Source of the DNA: Allium sativum
Taxonomy: Eukaryota; Streptophyta; Magnoliopsida; Asparagales; Amaryllidaceae
Assembly: GCA_030737875.1 (NCBI GenBank)
Contig: CM060911.1
Span: forward strand, 96,926,599-96,990,598
Direction of reading: 5' to 3'
Length of the DNA stretch: 64,000 nt
Under the pieces are notes generated by a model, which made no database searches, had not been told where the DNA came from, and was given only the letters and a program-made list of their open reading frames with translations. A program made the translations under genes and the position numbers. Below are positions 48,761-61,557 of the stretch, piece by piece. Position 1 is the first letter of the stretch. Every line of letters starts with the position of its first letter.

Positions 48761-48814
48761 CAATGTTATTCATTTTCACATAAAATACACTCATTGATTA
48801 TTAAATCTACACCA

Positions 48815-49115
48815 TTGTCATTTCTTAATGACATTTCAAAAAAAACATTATGCATGTAATTAATGCTCATTTATAATGAAGGCATTTCCAAATTTGCATT
48901 CAATTAATCTAAATTTTAGTGACATTTCCTAAATTTATGCATATAAACTTTGTCAATTTATTTTGATGCAAAAACCTATTCATCCAATTAATGTCAATTC
49001 TCAATGACATTATCAATAATATATGCATTCTATTAATGTCAAATATTTAGTGACATTTCCAAATAATATATGCATTCTATTAATGTCAATTTTCAATGAC
49101 ATTTCCAAATAGACA
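48815..49115. repeat. Repeats of AATGTCA...TGACATTTCC in element I
   Basis: Four to six units of about 60 bp have ATTAATGTCAA and TTNAATGACATTTCCAAAT. AATGTCA and TGACATT are complementary, so each unit could fold. Occupies the place where integrase N-terminal sequence would be expected. Confidence 0.7.
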
Positions 49116-49812
49116 TGTGTATTACCATAAGCAACCAAAAAACAAATTAATAGTGGCTCTTATAACCAATGACCACCGTATAAAGTCTTGCTTACATGCA
49201 TCACAATATCATTCATTATTTTGTTTGTCAACAAGCTTTCTAGATGAGGATCCTCTTCTTCACTAAATAAAGAAACGGTTTGCATTTTGATTTTACCATT
49301 TGAACACAAAATTCGTGCTTTTGTATAAAAAGAGGTAATGACAATATTAAATTTTGGGCCATTAGGCACTGACCTAATTGTATACAGATCAAATAATGAC
49401 TGTTTCTCCCAATTTTTTCATTAGAGATCCTAGTCCAAGCAATGTTATTTAACATGCGACATAAGCAGATCTACCAAAGCAAATTGATCTTAAACTAAAC
49501 AAATAGTTTACCACATGCAAATATATGTAAACAATAACAATATGATAATGAAAATAGTACCATTGTCACCTTGATTGGCCTTGAAATTTCCAAGGTCTTC
49601 GATTTCATAAAAAATATTTTATATTCTGTTCATGGCAGAACTATCTCAAGATGTCTACATACCATAGCTTTTTGTCCAAACTCTCTCTTGAAATACCAAT
49701 AGTACCAGGCCCGCATACACAAACAGTGATCCCGTCCGTACATCTTCTTCTGACGTAATTTGTTGGGAAGGATCAGCGTTGAAGCCATTGTTATAAAAAA
49801 ACGTCTTCAAAT
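49116..49812 (-). other. 5' internal region of element I, no recognisable gag
   Basis: Between the repeat array and the 5' LTR no CCHC knuckle or gag core is visible. The internal end next to the LTR reads ATTTGAAGACG on the minus strand, comparable to ATCTTGAAACG after element J's LTR, so both may share an unusual primer site. Confidence 0.5.
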
Positions 49813-50614
49813 TGTTGGAAACAATGGTTCGGCTGAGTCGTGGACTATGTCACTTTCTTGAAGATGTTTCGGCGATCTACTCAAGGTGCAAAGTAGTTCG
49901 TACTGTTCGCCACCGCCTCTGGGATAAAACAGCCTCTTCCTTGTTTTTTCTTTCTATATCGGATCATTTGCACATATGAAGCCGATTCAAATTGCACTCT
50001 AAATAATAATGCTCAAGTTTATTTTTCTTTCTATTTTGTAAAAAGAATGGTTGAGAAGACAATAGAAAATTTATATGACTTTTCTTTCTACGGAAAAAGG
50101 AAGAGAGGGAGTTTTTTTTTTCTCGAAGAGAGCAAAGAAAAAAATTGTCATTTTTAGTGATGGTCTCTCCTATTCTTTATATAGACAATAAAGGAGAGTG
50201 AAATGAGCTAAGTTAGTGGGAGGATGAATGGACCATAATCAATACCATTATTAAATAAAAGAAACGTTCAAAAGGTTGCAAATTTAATATATAAATTTGC
50301 ATACGTTTCAAAAAGAGATGAATGATAATAAATCTTAATTGATTATCATTCATAGCAATATCTATTATCATTTGTCTTTGTAGCAGCTCAATAAAAGGTC
50401 ATATACATATATGACCGTTACTGTTCAATCGCAATAATGGCTCATAAATATATTTACATGTATGTAAATATATTACCGTTATATTTTTCAACGGCTCTAT
50501 TACATTAATTGCATTACAATAATGGCTCAAATATATGATACCGTTATTAACTTACAACAGCTCAATTTTTATTTATTCTTATTTTTTTTAATAAATTCAC
50601 TGAATGTTCCAACA
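49813..50614 (-). repeat. 5' LTR of element I (802 bp)
   Basis: Starts TGTTGGAAAC and ends GTTCCAACA in plus coordinates. On the minus strand a TATA-like CTATATAAAG lies at 50175-50184, with its partner in the other LTR at 45414-45423. Differs from the 3' LTR by scattered substitutions and small indels. Confidence 0.9.
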
Positions 50615-53296
50615 ATTTTTTAGTATGATTTAAACGAGACATTATCATAATCTAGAAGTATTAAACTTCTTTTGATGAAATAAGATATTAGAATATATAT
50701 TGTACTCATTTTCCTTTTCCTTCATTAAAATTTTTCCCAACGGTTTTTTATTATAAGGTCTTAATGGGACTTCATGTTTTATCATGGAATACCAAACTAT
50801 TTATGAAAAATGTAATTTTTATATAATATCTAAGATTTTCTAAGTTGCACTTTACCACATTAAGTCGATCGTTAGTGAGGTTTGATTACTATCACTTAAC
50901 CAAAATAAACTTTTGTAAAGACAAAAAACATTGCATCGTCTTCGATGTTGTTTTCTCCCCATAACCATATTTCTTCTCATATGATTATCTCTTCTCGAAA
51001 TTAATTTTTAATCCTTATTTCTACTCCATATTTCTGTTTCTCCCCATTTCTTCTACGTTATTCTTCTCAAATCCATTGTGCCCTCTAGATTCAAAGTTCG
51101 CTGAGTTAATAATTAATTCGTTACTGCAACATCCCATCATCGCTTTTTTTTTATGATGTAATCGTTACCCTTTTTCTACGTTAATTTTTCTGACTTAGAT
51201 CAATAAGATTTAGTTAATCATTAATCATTATCCTTTTTTTTAATATTTCTACTTTAAGCCTAACTTTTGTTATTACTAACTGTTTGTCAACTGCTGCAGT
51301 ATTTTTTTTTTTTTGTGTGGTCAATTTTCGTTTTTTAGACTTCTTTGTATGATATACTACCATATTTTTTGTCAATTACTAATTTTTTTTGACATTGAAC
51401 TACTAAGATCTTGAAAGAATTATTCTTTGAATAACATGGATGTACAGATGAACAAAATGGGTCGGTTTTAAGTATACGCGTATTCATCCACTTAGATTGC
51501 CTATTTCTTATTTATACGAATTATTATTTTTATGATTGTTCCTCTTGTGATTGTTACATTAGGAAAATAAGATTGGGGAAAAGTCGATTATTGTTGTGTA
51601 ATTTGATAAGGAAAAATTAAGTCATTTGGGATGAAGGATTGACATTGTAAACTTGAACGGAATAGTTATCTTTGAACTCATGTTCACTTCTATACACCTT
51701 GTTCAGAAAAAAAGATAAATACTAGAAGGGCAATGCTATAGCTTTCAAAAACTGCAAATGCATTTTAGTGTTTAGATGGCTGTATAAACATAATTTTCCA
51801 GAATGATGTTGTTTATTAAACAAGCTACTATCTATTCTTCTAGGAATCATATTGTGTTCAATAATATGAATATTTTAGCAAATTCTTTGATTTTTATCCC
51901 GATCACTGCCATCAAAAAGAAAAAAATTAACTAATTTCAGAAATTTCAAAAGTTCCTATTTTGATTTGGTTTACGGTCTCTGGTACTTCTTTAGACTAAA
52001 ACCGCATAACACAATCCACATTTATCAAATTTTACATATGTTCTAATAGTTTTCGAAAATACCCTACGGTGTCATCTCATTCCACGATACCTTCAAAGTG
52101 CACATGCGCACATGGTTACAAATCTAATTTAAAGGATGACTTTATTCTCGCAATTTGGATTGATTGGCAAGAAAAATATGCTATGATGGTGACTTAAGCC
52201 TTGAATTTTAGTTTTGTAGCCCTTTTTTAGCAATGTCACGGTTTTTAGATTGATCCGTAACAATTTCTCATTATAACAAACAATGAGTACCAAATAGCTA
52301 ATTAAACAAAAATCTAACACCACGCAGGGTGTGATCATTTATAAAATAGCTAAGAGCAGAAACAAAATAATACATAATGCATCACTTGCTGGAATACTAG
52401 TTCAATATAAAATAACATATCTAATACATTCAACACAGGGCGGATTAATGTGAATGTCCTCAATACTACGACCATTTCCAGCATACACTAGAGATTATAA
52501 ATTTGGTTCAAATTAGATTTGTATTCTCCAAGCTAGAAAAACACTGAACATTAGCCATTACTAGCAAACCAGCACAGAACTTAGAAACTAAGTTGCAGAG
52601 GACTGACTCTAAAATGCAGAGAATTGGAGAAAAACTCAGTTTTGCAGCTATCAACCGACTAACTACCTGTAACAACACTAATTGGCACTATTCAATATAT
52701 AAGCTTCCAAGCCAAATTCAGTCAAACAACCATAATGAACAAAGAGCCCAAAGATTGCCAATACTGAAAAATCCCACTCTACCGCACTATTACTTATGTT
52801 AGGATAACACACGCAAACAACGAAGTCCACCCTCCATGGAACCAACGACCAACATAAACCAACAGACTCAAACATGTACAACAAAGAAACACCAAGCAGA
52901 AACCCAAAATCTTACCGTAAAAAGCACCAGCAACTTCCAGCCTTCACTAGCAACAGAGCCAGACCGTGGAGAAGGACAACCTAAAGGAGAAGTTGTGTAA
53001 AGCACGGGCTTCTACCGGATCGACACGAGCATCGAAGCCAACCTACAAAGAGAAGTAAGCGTAAGAAGAAGCTATAGTTAAAGACGAGTATGGCAGATGG
53101 AATGGTAGCCGATGAAGGTATATGAAATCCAGGGACGCAAAAATCAAGGGCTAATCAAAAGAGGAGCAATCAGTGAGGAGGAGGTCGAAAAGGTGGAGAA
53201 AAGGGGAGAGCGAAACATAAGGATACGACGACATATTAGGATTTCGAACGTGCAAACTGGATATGGCGCTAGAGCTGCTAAACTCATGTGGGAGAT
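50615..53296. other. AT-rich region without a recognisable gene
   Basis: The first 250 bp continue the GGTTTTT/AACGAGAC repeat region interrupted by element I. The rest is AT-rich with poly-T runs. Small open frames show no family motifs. On the minus strand, about 52922-53042 is bounded by TTTGTAG and CGGTAAGAT, which resemble a splice acceptor and donor, and is less AT-rich. I cannot assign it to a gene. Confidence 0.5.
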
Positions 53297-54112
53297 TGTT
53301 GGAAGAATGAGTAAAGTGGTTGAGGCAAACTAAGTCCCACATCGGGGAAATTTGTGCCTTATGCCACTACTTATACTAATGCTTGATGTATTATATCAAT
53401 AGAAGGAGGAGATGGAAGAGGGAGAGACAATGGCATGATAAAACATTCATGCTAATATTTAAAGGTCAAAGATAAAGGGCCTTGGGCCTTGGGGCTCTTG
53501 GGGTCTGGTGATTAATTGGGCCTCCGATGGGCTCGCTGCGGAGCCGCTATTTTTTGAATTTGACCGCGCGATTGCCAACGGAAATTTTTGTTGGTAAAGG
53601 GTCGCAACCTTTCTAACAGTCATAGCTGTGGCAATTCGAACGGAAGCACATGTTCATAAGAACATGCCTCTTCCAGCCTATATATAGGCCTGTAGAATTC
53701 GAATCAAAACATGAATTTGAAGTCTAATTTCTCTCCTCCTTGTTTTCTTCTTCCTCGCTCTGTTCTGCATCAAATATATAAAGAAACTCTCTTGCGTTCG
53801 TCGTCGATTTGTGACTGTAGCGCAACATCACAAATGTGGTCCGTTTCGTCCTTGGGAAACGATTGCTCATCATCCTTCCGCGCCGTAGATGGAGCAATTT
53901 CGTTTCAAGGAAATAGCGCTCGCTGGACTCGGACAATAGTCGGTACTGCTTCTTTCTCTTTCTCTAAATATTTACTGTATCGGTGCATTCCCTTGCATAC
54001 TTGTGGCTGAACTTTGTAGTTGCAATATCATTGAATCAGTATTGCTAACGCTTAAAGGCGTTACTGGTCATAGAAACGGTTTTTGCACGTTTCTAGTGAT
54101 TGGTTTCTAACA
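53297..54112 (+). repeat. 5' LTR of copia element J (816 bp)
   Basis: Starts TGTTGGAAGAATGAGT, contains AAGTCCCACATCGGGG, typical of plant copia LTR starts, and ends TTTCTAACA. The TATA box CCTATATATAGGCC is at 53677-53690. The partner LTR lies beyond the window, so the boundary rests on terminal sequence and distance to gag. Confidence 0.75.
53678..53688 (+). promoter_or_regulatory. TATA box of element J
   Basis: CTATATATAGG, a strong plant TATA context, about 380 bp into the LTR and 460 bp before gag. Transcription would start about 30 bp downstream. Confidence 0.7.
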
Positions 54113-54146
54113 ATCTTGAAACGAAATTTCTAATAGTTGCTTTCGT

Positions 54147-55531
54147 TTGCAGACAACAATGTCGCAAAACAGCAACAGCAAATCTGTGCCGACACTGACT
54201 GTGCCACCGGCTCCGCCTCTAGTTCCACCAACTATCCCATATTCGCATGGCGAGAGACCAGAGAAGTTTAATGGCCAGGATTTCAAACGATGGCAACAGA
54301 AGATGCTTTTCTACCTAACAACCTTAGGCCTGGCCAAATACATTACGGAGGATCCACCGTTTGTTGAAGATTTAGAGCCAGACGCCACCAAAGTTGAGGC
54401 TTTTACTGCATGGAAGAATTCTGACTTCATCTGTAAGAATTACATTCTCAACGGATTAGATAACAGTTTATATAATGTATACTGTACCGTTGAGGCTGCA
54501 AAGGTTCTATGGTTATCACTTGAAAAGAAGTACAAGACTGAAGATGCCGGAATGAAGAAATTCTTTATCGGAAAGTTTCTTGACTTCAAAATGGTCGACT
54601 CCAAAACAGTCGTCAGTCAGATTCAAGAACTCCAAGTTATCATTCATGAAATTCACGACGAAAAGATGGTGTTAAGTGAGTCATTCCAAGTGGATGCCGC
54701 TATCGAAAAGTTGCCACCGTCATGGAAGGATTTCACAAACTATTTAAAGCATAAGCGCAAGGAAATGACCATGGAGGATCTGATTGTTCATCTACGAATC
54801 GAAGAAGACAACGGAAAATCAGAGAAAAAGGCTACCAGTTCATTGCAGGCAAAAGCCAACGTGGTTGAGGATGAAAAGACAAATAAAAGAAAGTGCGAGC
54901 AGAATCCTAATGCAAAGAAACAAAAGAAGTTTCAAGGATCTTGCCATAATTGTGGGAAGAAAGGCCACAAAGCAGCCGTGTGTCGTGCGCCCAAAAAGAA
55001 GAAACCTAAAGCAAATATGGCAGGAAATTCAGAGGATGTCACAGATATGGATTTGTGTGCAGTTGTTTCTGAATGCAACCTTGTTGGCAACAACAAGGAG
55101 TGGTTTCTAGACACAGGAGCCACTCGTCATATATGTGCCAACAAGTGGATGTTTACAACCTACAAGCTTGCCACTGATAACGAGCAACTATTACCGTGTA
55201 ACTCGTCCGCATCAAAGGTTGAAGGCAAGGGAAAGATTGTACTGAAGTTAACTTCTGGAAAGGAACTAAAATTGAATGATGTTCTCCACGTTCTAGAAAT
55301 CCGCAAGAACCTGATTTCAGGATCGTTGCTCAGCAAGCATGGTTTCAAACTAACATTTGTTGCTGATAAGTTTGTAATATTAAAGAATGGAGTGTATGTT
55401 GGAAGAGGATATGTGTGTGATGGCTTGTTTAAAGCAAATGTAACCACTGTTGTACCGAACAATGATATGAATAAAAGTGAATCTTCTGCTTATATTGTTG
55501 ACTCTTTTAACATATGGCATTCTAGATTAGG
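54147..55531 (+). pseudogene. Gag-protease part of the copia polyprotein of element J (split by insertion)
   Basis: The encoded polyprotein would make the capsid and the aspartic protease. The start is at 54147 ([10 protein letters not shown]); the ATG at 54159 is an alternative. The N-terminal part has [20 protein letters not shown] and the UBN2-type gag core ([51 protein letters not shown]). A Lys-rich linker leads to one CCHC knuckle, [14 protein letters not shown]. Protease follows with an intact catalytic [12 protein letters not shown] and the downstream [20 protein letters not shown]. The frame is open to the pre-integrase WHSRLG, where copy G enters; readthrough into G stops after 10 more residues. 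It was intact before the insertion. Confidence 0.93.
55527..55531. repeat. Target-site duplication of copy G, left (TTAGG)
   Basis: TTAGG here and at 62148-62152. The site lies within the codons for Leu-Gly of the copia WHSRLGH motif, which proves the empty-site sequence. Confidence 0.97.
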
Positions 55532-55924
55532 TGTAATAACCCGAAAATCTGGGCCAGTTTGAAATTTTTATTTTGGCAATTTTAGCGAATTTTGAATATT
55601 TAAAATGGATTATTTTAAATAAAATCGACGAGAAATTTATTTTGAATGGAATTCGACGTATATAATTATATACGCCGTCGTTAGAATATTTATATATAAT
55701 TATAAATAGAATTGAAAATGGCGTGGTAGTTCGATAATTCGATTTCAAACATCAATTGAATGTACCGGGTGCAAAACAATCCGGATTTTAGTGAAACAAA
55801 AAATAATGGGATCTAATTGAGAGTATCTTTCCAACGAATCCGAAAAATCAAGATTTCATAGCGGGAATCAAAAGATATGTCCAGTTGAAAATTCTGAATA
55901 GTCGCTATGGAATTCAGGCCCTTA

Positions 55925-56250
55925 AAAATGGACATTTTGCAAATGACCTCGGATTTCGACGAAACCACTTTTGTTGGATCCGTGGTGTCAAGTTATTGCT
56001 AGGTTTTAAATTTCATAATTTTTCGAATCAATAGGTGAGCGTGGCAAAGGAAAACGCGTTTGACCAGTTTCAGTTGATTTTAATCGACTGGAAATTGGCC
56101 ATTTTTCTAACGGTCTCAGAATTCGACGAAGCTAGTTTTGTTAGGACCGTATCGTCCATATGAAGATAGAAAATATTTTTCTGGAATTTTTCTAGTTAGT
56201 ATGTGACCCCGGTAATTTGAAATGTACGTTTAAAATTCAATATAGTGATT
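55925..56250 (+). repeat. Two modules of about 150 bp with CGACGAA(A/G)C..GTTTTGTT cores
   Basis: Cores: TTTCGACGAAACCACTTTTG (about 55957) and AATTCGACGAAGCTAGTTTT (about 56121), each preceded by (C/T)CATTTT(G/T)C or similar and GACCTC/GGTCTC, and followed by GG(A/-)(T/C)CCGT. The core is close to the palindrome CGACGAAACTAGTTTCGTCG. Confidence 0.75.
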
Positions 56251-56449
56251 TAAATGTAAATTTAACGGAAACTAATCGAAACAGCTGAATCAGCTTACGA
56301 TACATATCCCATTGTGTTCGGAATGGGGGTGAAACGCTATGGACGACAGGCGGTGGGCCTCGTTTTGAGGTCGTATGTAAAAGTCAACTTTTTACAATTA
56401 ATATAATTAAAATATAAAAAAAAAATTATATATATCTTCTTTCTCTCCC

Positions 56450-56870
56450 TTAAAATCTTCCCCCCCCCCCCCGATCATTCTTCTGCAAAAGAAAAAAAAA
56501 ACGAAGCCGCCGCCTCCACCAACGGAGCGCCGCCGCACCCCAGAAGCTGGCCTCCCCATCGACGATCCCCCCTCCTCCTTCTTTCTCCATTCGAACGCCC
56601 CGAACCCAAGCCCCCCCTCGCCCCAAATCGCCACCGCAAACCCAGACCCACCACCTCCAGCCTCCTCTTCGTGCGACCCCCTTCTTCCCCGACCTCCCTT
56701 TCCTCTAATTAAAAACCGCGCCTCCACCCTCGTCGACCATCGCACGCCACGAACCCGAGACTGCCGCCTGCACCGACTTCCACCGCCACCTGTCCACCCT
56801 CGCCGAACCCCTCCTACCACCTAGACGAAGTACGACACCCCCCTTTGTCGCTGAAAACTATGTGAGTGTT
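56450..56870. repeat. C-rich, CpG-containing block of copy G
   Basis: Starts with a run of twelve C after AATCTT and stays C-rich for 380 bp, then CTATGTGAGTGT, which resembles a splice donor. Open frames on both strands are low-complexity and not shared with the matching blocks in B and D, so no protein is called. Confidence 0.65.
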
Positions 56871-57174
56871 TTTTTTTTATAAAATTAAAAGCATTGTTTA
56901 TTTTCACTTATAGGAAATAGGATTTTTCAATTACACAAAGTTAGGATTTTTCAATAATAAAAGTTAGGATTTTTATCACATAAAAGTTAGGATTTTTATC
57001 ACTTAGAAGTTGAGATTTTTAACTACTTAAAGACGAGATTTTTAATGTGTTAAAAATGTAATCTTTTTAGTGTATATCGCGTTGTAAAAATATAACCTTT
57101 TTATTTAAAGTAGGGTGATAAAGATATAATCTTTCTCGTATATAAAGCAAGTTAAAAATATAATTTTTATAGTG

Positions 57175-57345
57175 ATGAAAGGCGAAAACTTCATTTTTAT
57201 CAAGGCGAAAACTTTATTTTTATAAAGGCGAAAACTTCATTTTTATAAAGGCGAAAACTTCATTTTTATAAAGGCGAAAACTTCATTTTTATAAAGGCGA
57301 AAACTTTATTTTTGTAAAGGCGAAATCAATATTTTTGAAATGGAA
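57175..57345. repeat. Minisatellite GGCGAAAACTTCATTTTTAT
   Basis: Seven units of about 22 bp (AAGGCGAAAACTTCATTTTT), nearly identical, so recently amplified; not present in B at the corresponding site. Confidence 0.92.
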
Positions 57346-57689
57346 TTTTTATCTATATGACACCAAGGTAAAAATTCGATTTTTAAATATTGAATAGCAT
57401 AGTAAAAATTCGATTTTTTATATATTGAATCGCATAGTAAAAATTCGATTTTTAAATATATGAAGTGATTATAAAAATATGACTTTTTGATTGAAAGTGA
57501 ATAAATAAAAATGTGATTTTTATTTTAAATACATCGTAATATAAAAATGTGTGATTTTTATATATATAGTGACTACGGGCAACGAAGATGGCGAAGATGG
57601 GATAACGATGAAGATTTCTATAAATGAAGAGTCGTGGTATTGGACAGCTTTCGGTGAGAACTTCTCACCTTTCAATTTAATTTTTCTAG

Positions 57690-57691
<2 letters not shown>

Positions 57692-57731
<40 letters not shown>
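57692..57731. repeat. (TA)n microsatellite in copy G
   Basis: About twenty TA units, followed by CACTAGGATGCAGACGGTGC. B has CTAGTATATGTATATAACTA at the matching site. Confidence 0.95.
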
Positions 57732-57735
<4 letters not shown>

Positions 57736-60700
57736 TAGGATGCAGACGGTGCTTAGTAGCACCCGACACCCGTCATCCACAAACCATGGATGGCTTGTTT
57801 GTTAAATTGTTTGGTTGTGTAGTTGGTTAGTCTAATTGGTTTGAATTGAATTGTTTGGTGAAATGGAATGGATTTGATTGATGTGTGAATGGCGTGGGCC
57901 TTCACTAGACCGGGGATAAGGCTAGACCTCGTCCCGTTTCTAGTATCGCGCCGTTATGCCGCCGAAATTTTCTCAAATATGTTAGAAAAATAAAAATATC
58001 AATTTATTGAATAAATGAACTGAATAGAAATTCATGTGTTAAAATAAAATAGTTTGATCGTTAAAAATATAATTTTTAACGTGAAAGTGAATAAATGAAT
58101 ATTTATAAACAAATCGGCCGATTTGTTTGTATACACTGATTTGACTGATATCGATTGGGTCGATAAATTTTACACGTCGCCCAACTGCACAAATAAAATC
58201 TGTGTTTGATTGTTTGAAACCCCACACGGGTGTTGGGATGAAATTTGATGTTCATTCATCCTGATTGATTAAATATGTCGATCGGTCGATTGACAGACTG
58301 TTATAAGCGTCAGATATCTATATTTGATGCTTATACAGTGTAGTGCACTTTGGTTGATGGTTGATTGTTTATTAATGCTATTATATACATGTGTTGTATG
58401 GAATCCATATAATTAGCATTATATGGTGATTGATTGGGCCTCATTCCAATCGGGAAAATAATGAATATTATAAAAGAAAATTCATGTGTTGAATATAAAA
58501 GTAGTCATGTGTTGACGATGATTATGGGCTGAAACTATTCATGTGTTGAGTAAAATATTTTAAATAAAATAAATTACATCTTTATAATATTTACAATTAG
58601 AATCTACTTCACGGTGGAGTCTAATTGAAATCAAACGATAGATACCATAGTTTTATAAAATATTTTACATAACAAAAATAGTGAGGTGTTGACAGTACTC
58701 ATGTGTTGAGATTAGTCGTGTGTTGAAAGAAATATAGATTCATGTGTTGAATAGAACAAATATTCATTTGTTGAATAGAATAACGAATTATTGAAATATA
58801 AAGCCGTGTTGATTAGAGATGCGTTATTTTGACGCGAACGATGTTTATATCGATTTTATTCGTTTTATAATGAATATTGAAAAGTGATTTCAAAATTGAA
58901 TATTTTGAATGAAAATTTTATTGAATCAATTTGAAATGAATTCGAATCGAATAGAAAATGAATTCGAAGTCGAATTGAATAGAAAGTGAATTTGAATTCG
59001 AATAAAATAGAAATGAATTCAAATTGAATTAAATTGAAATTCAAATTGAATTAAATTGAAATTGAAATTTAAAACGAACTGAAATTGAATTGAAATCAAT
59101 TTTAAACGAATTCGAATTGAATCAAATGGAAAGTAAATTCAAATTGAATTGAATTGAAACGAATTAGAATTGGAATTGAATTGAAATGAATTCGAATTGA
59201 ATTGAAATCAGATCGATTTGAAACTGAGTATGGAAGTTGAATTGTTTTAGAAACAAATTTAAAACGATTTATAAAATTCGTTTTAAATAGAAATCGACGA
59301 AATATATATTATATATATTATATATATAATATAATGGCCTGAATAGAACGCGCCGCGTCGCGGTAGTTCGTGAATTTCGACCATTTATTTCAAACGGACA
59401 TTGCGGGAGATCCGACCGTCGGATTCTCCTAAAACCGGAACCGTTGGGTTCGTATCGAAAAGAGCTTTCCAATGAATATTAGAAATTTGAAATCTAACGG
59501 TTGGATTTGGAATTATGTCCAAATCAAATTTGAAAAAGGTCGCTGTAAGTGCAGTTCGATGGCCGTTGATGGAAATCGACTGTACGGGCCTTGATAAAAT
59601 TATTAAAAATATCTATAAATTGTGTAAAATTATAATATGTGAATTGGAAAGAATTGGGCTGGAAAATTCCACATTAGATGATAAAAATAGATTTTTATCG
59701 AAATGAACTAGTTTTGAACTAGAATTAAAATCAATTTATTTTTGAAATAAATAAATTGAATTTGAAAGTGATTTTGAAAATAATCGATATTTCCAATACG
59801 TGGATTGGACTGGAGCTGAATCGAAATTATCTTCGGAATATTTCGATGTTGGATTTCGTGACTAAACAGATATTGTTATGGGGATTTGAAGGATATATTC
59901 ATATCGTTATTTCCAATACGATATTTGTTGGTTTCAGAATTTGATATTGAATATAAGCCGATATATTTTCTATTCAGAGCCTTGTATTTAATATCAAATG
60001 TGATTTGGGTTTATCGTGGATCGTGTTTTAGATGACATTGGTTCTTTAACCCAGTTAAAGGCAAGATGTTGATTTTTGAAAAGAATAAAACTAAGTGGAG
60101 TTTTAACGAATCTTTAATTAGATTAAAAATGTGAATTGATAATTTAAATTATCAAATCTGAAAAGTGATCGAGAGTGGAGTATCACCAGTTTTGCTCCAA
60201 AGCGATAGTTAAATCTTTAATGAGATTTGAACGTGAAATGGTAATTAATTTTACCGATAACACCGTGGTGTTAGATATGGAGTATCACCAGTTTTGCTCC
60301 ATGGGATATATAGGTTGGGATTGGGAAATAAAATAAATAATTACTTCGGTGTGGTTCGTTAATCCCGACTAGTTTGATATGATATCTAAAGGAAAATTAT
60401 AGAATAAATTTAGAAGAATTTATCTTTGATAAAATTAATGGGAACCTTTCCCTAAGAATGTGATTTTGTGAATAAAAGAATATTCTGAATTGGAATGAGG
60501 GGTTCATTGTGTTTGTGTAACATTTGTTAATTATATACGTGGGTTATTCAGAAAGGCCGGCTTATACCCATTCTGAATAACCGATTCGACGAGATGTCGA
60601 AGATGAAGACGGTGGTTGAAGACCGGAAGTCTTCACATCGTTTGGGTGATTACTGATGATCTTGATTGGGCTGTACACCCAGGATGAGGGAATCAGTTGG

Positions 60701-61159
60701 TGATCGTCCAGACGTACATGGAGATGGATGGATATGCGAGGAAAGTGCCTCCGGTTTCGTTCAGACCCAGAACGAACTTGTAAATGGATTGTGTGTCTGA
60801 CATTGGATTTTATTCTGTGTTGATTGATCTCAATTAAATATACATCTGTTTGGCGGCGGAGAATTTATTCTCTTGCTTAACGCCCTTCTCTGAGACGTAC
60901 GAGCTCAGAGGTTGTATATCGATAGACATCAGTCGCATGGAGTGAATTGCCAGTGTGGCATGCGTAAGTGGCAATTGATCAAGGCTTCTGTTGAAAAGCA
61001 AAGTCTTGTGGTTGATGATCAAAGCATGGCCTGTGTGGCATAGCTTTGTGTATAACGTGAATTCGCGAGCCTCACACCTCGGTATGAGTCAAAAACGGGA
61101 TACGGACCCAAGGAGTGCACGACGTTTCTTTCTAGCTAGGGTGATGTCAGTGACCTACC

Positions 61160-61186
61160 AGCCCTGACATTTATATACTTTTCACC
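61160..61186 (+). promoter_or_regulatory. Candidate TATA promoter block of copy G
   Basis: AGCCCTGACATTTATATACT then TTTCACC, 0.97 kb from the 3' terminus. Identical or nearly so in B and D. If G is an LTR, U3 would be about 5.6 kb and R-U5 about 0.95 kb. Confidence 0.5.
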
Positions 61187-61557
61187 TGTGTGGTTGTTGG
61201 ATACGAGGCGCCTCGGATATAGGTCTGTAAGGACCGGGAAACGTGTGTTCAGGAATAACTAATCCTCAAAAGTAAGAGAGGACCAGCCTTGGAGGATCCA
61301 GGGATTGCTGTGTGCGGTCCCGAGGCATTTGCTAGAGTGTCTCGAACGCGGAGAGGAGCTTGCCCCTTGCCTCGGCTCATGATGGAATCCAATTTCCAAT
61401 ACGTGATAATTCGGTTTTATTTGTAGAACCTAGTATGGCGACATAGTAGATGGTAGCTATGCCGCCTATGATTGATATTTATGATTTGAATTGTTTTGAC
61501 ACTATACACTTATTATAGTATCAAATAATGTGTTTTAAACGTATCAAGCATGCTTTG

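Larger units (their letters stand above)
45055..50614 (-). mobile_element. Element I: complete but decayed Ty1/copia element (5560 bp)
   Basis: Two direct repeats of about 0.8 kb (45055-45841 and 49813-50614) flank a minus-strand internal region with integrase, RT and RNase H remnants. Flanks GTTTT (45050-45054) and ATTTT (50615-50619) are a TSD with one mismatch. The left LTR begins TGCTGG (mutated TGTTGG) and ends CCAACA. The polypurine tract next to the left LTR confirms minus orientation. Gag and protease are not recognised, so the element is internally deleted or highly eroded. It inserted into an older repeat. Confidence 0.88.

Noticed and set aside
56407..56820. 137-residue Gly/Arg-rich minus-strand open frame in copy G
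   Set aside because: Low-complexity translation of a C-rich block; the matching blocks in B and D do not preserve it.
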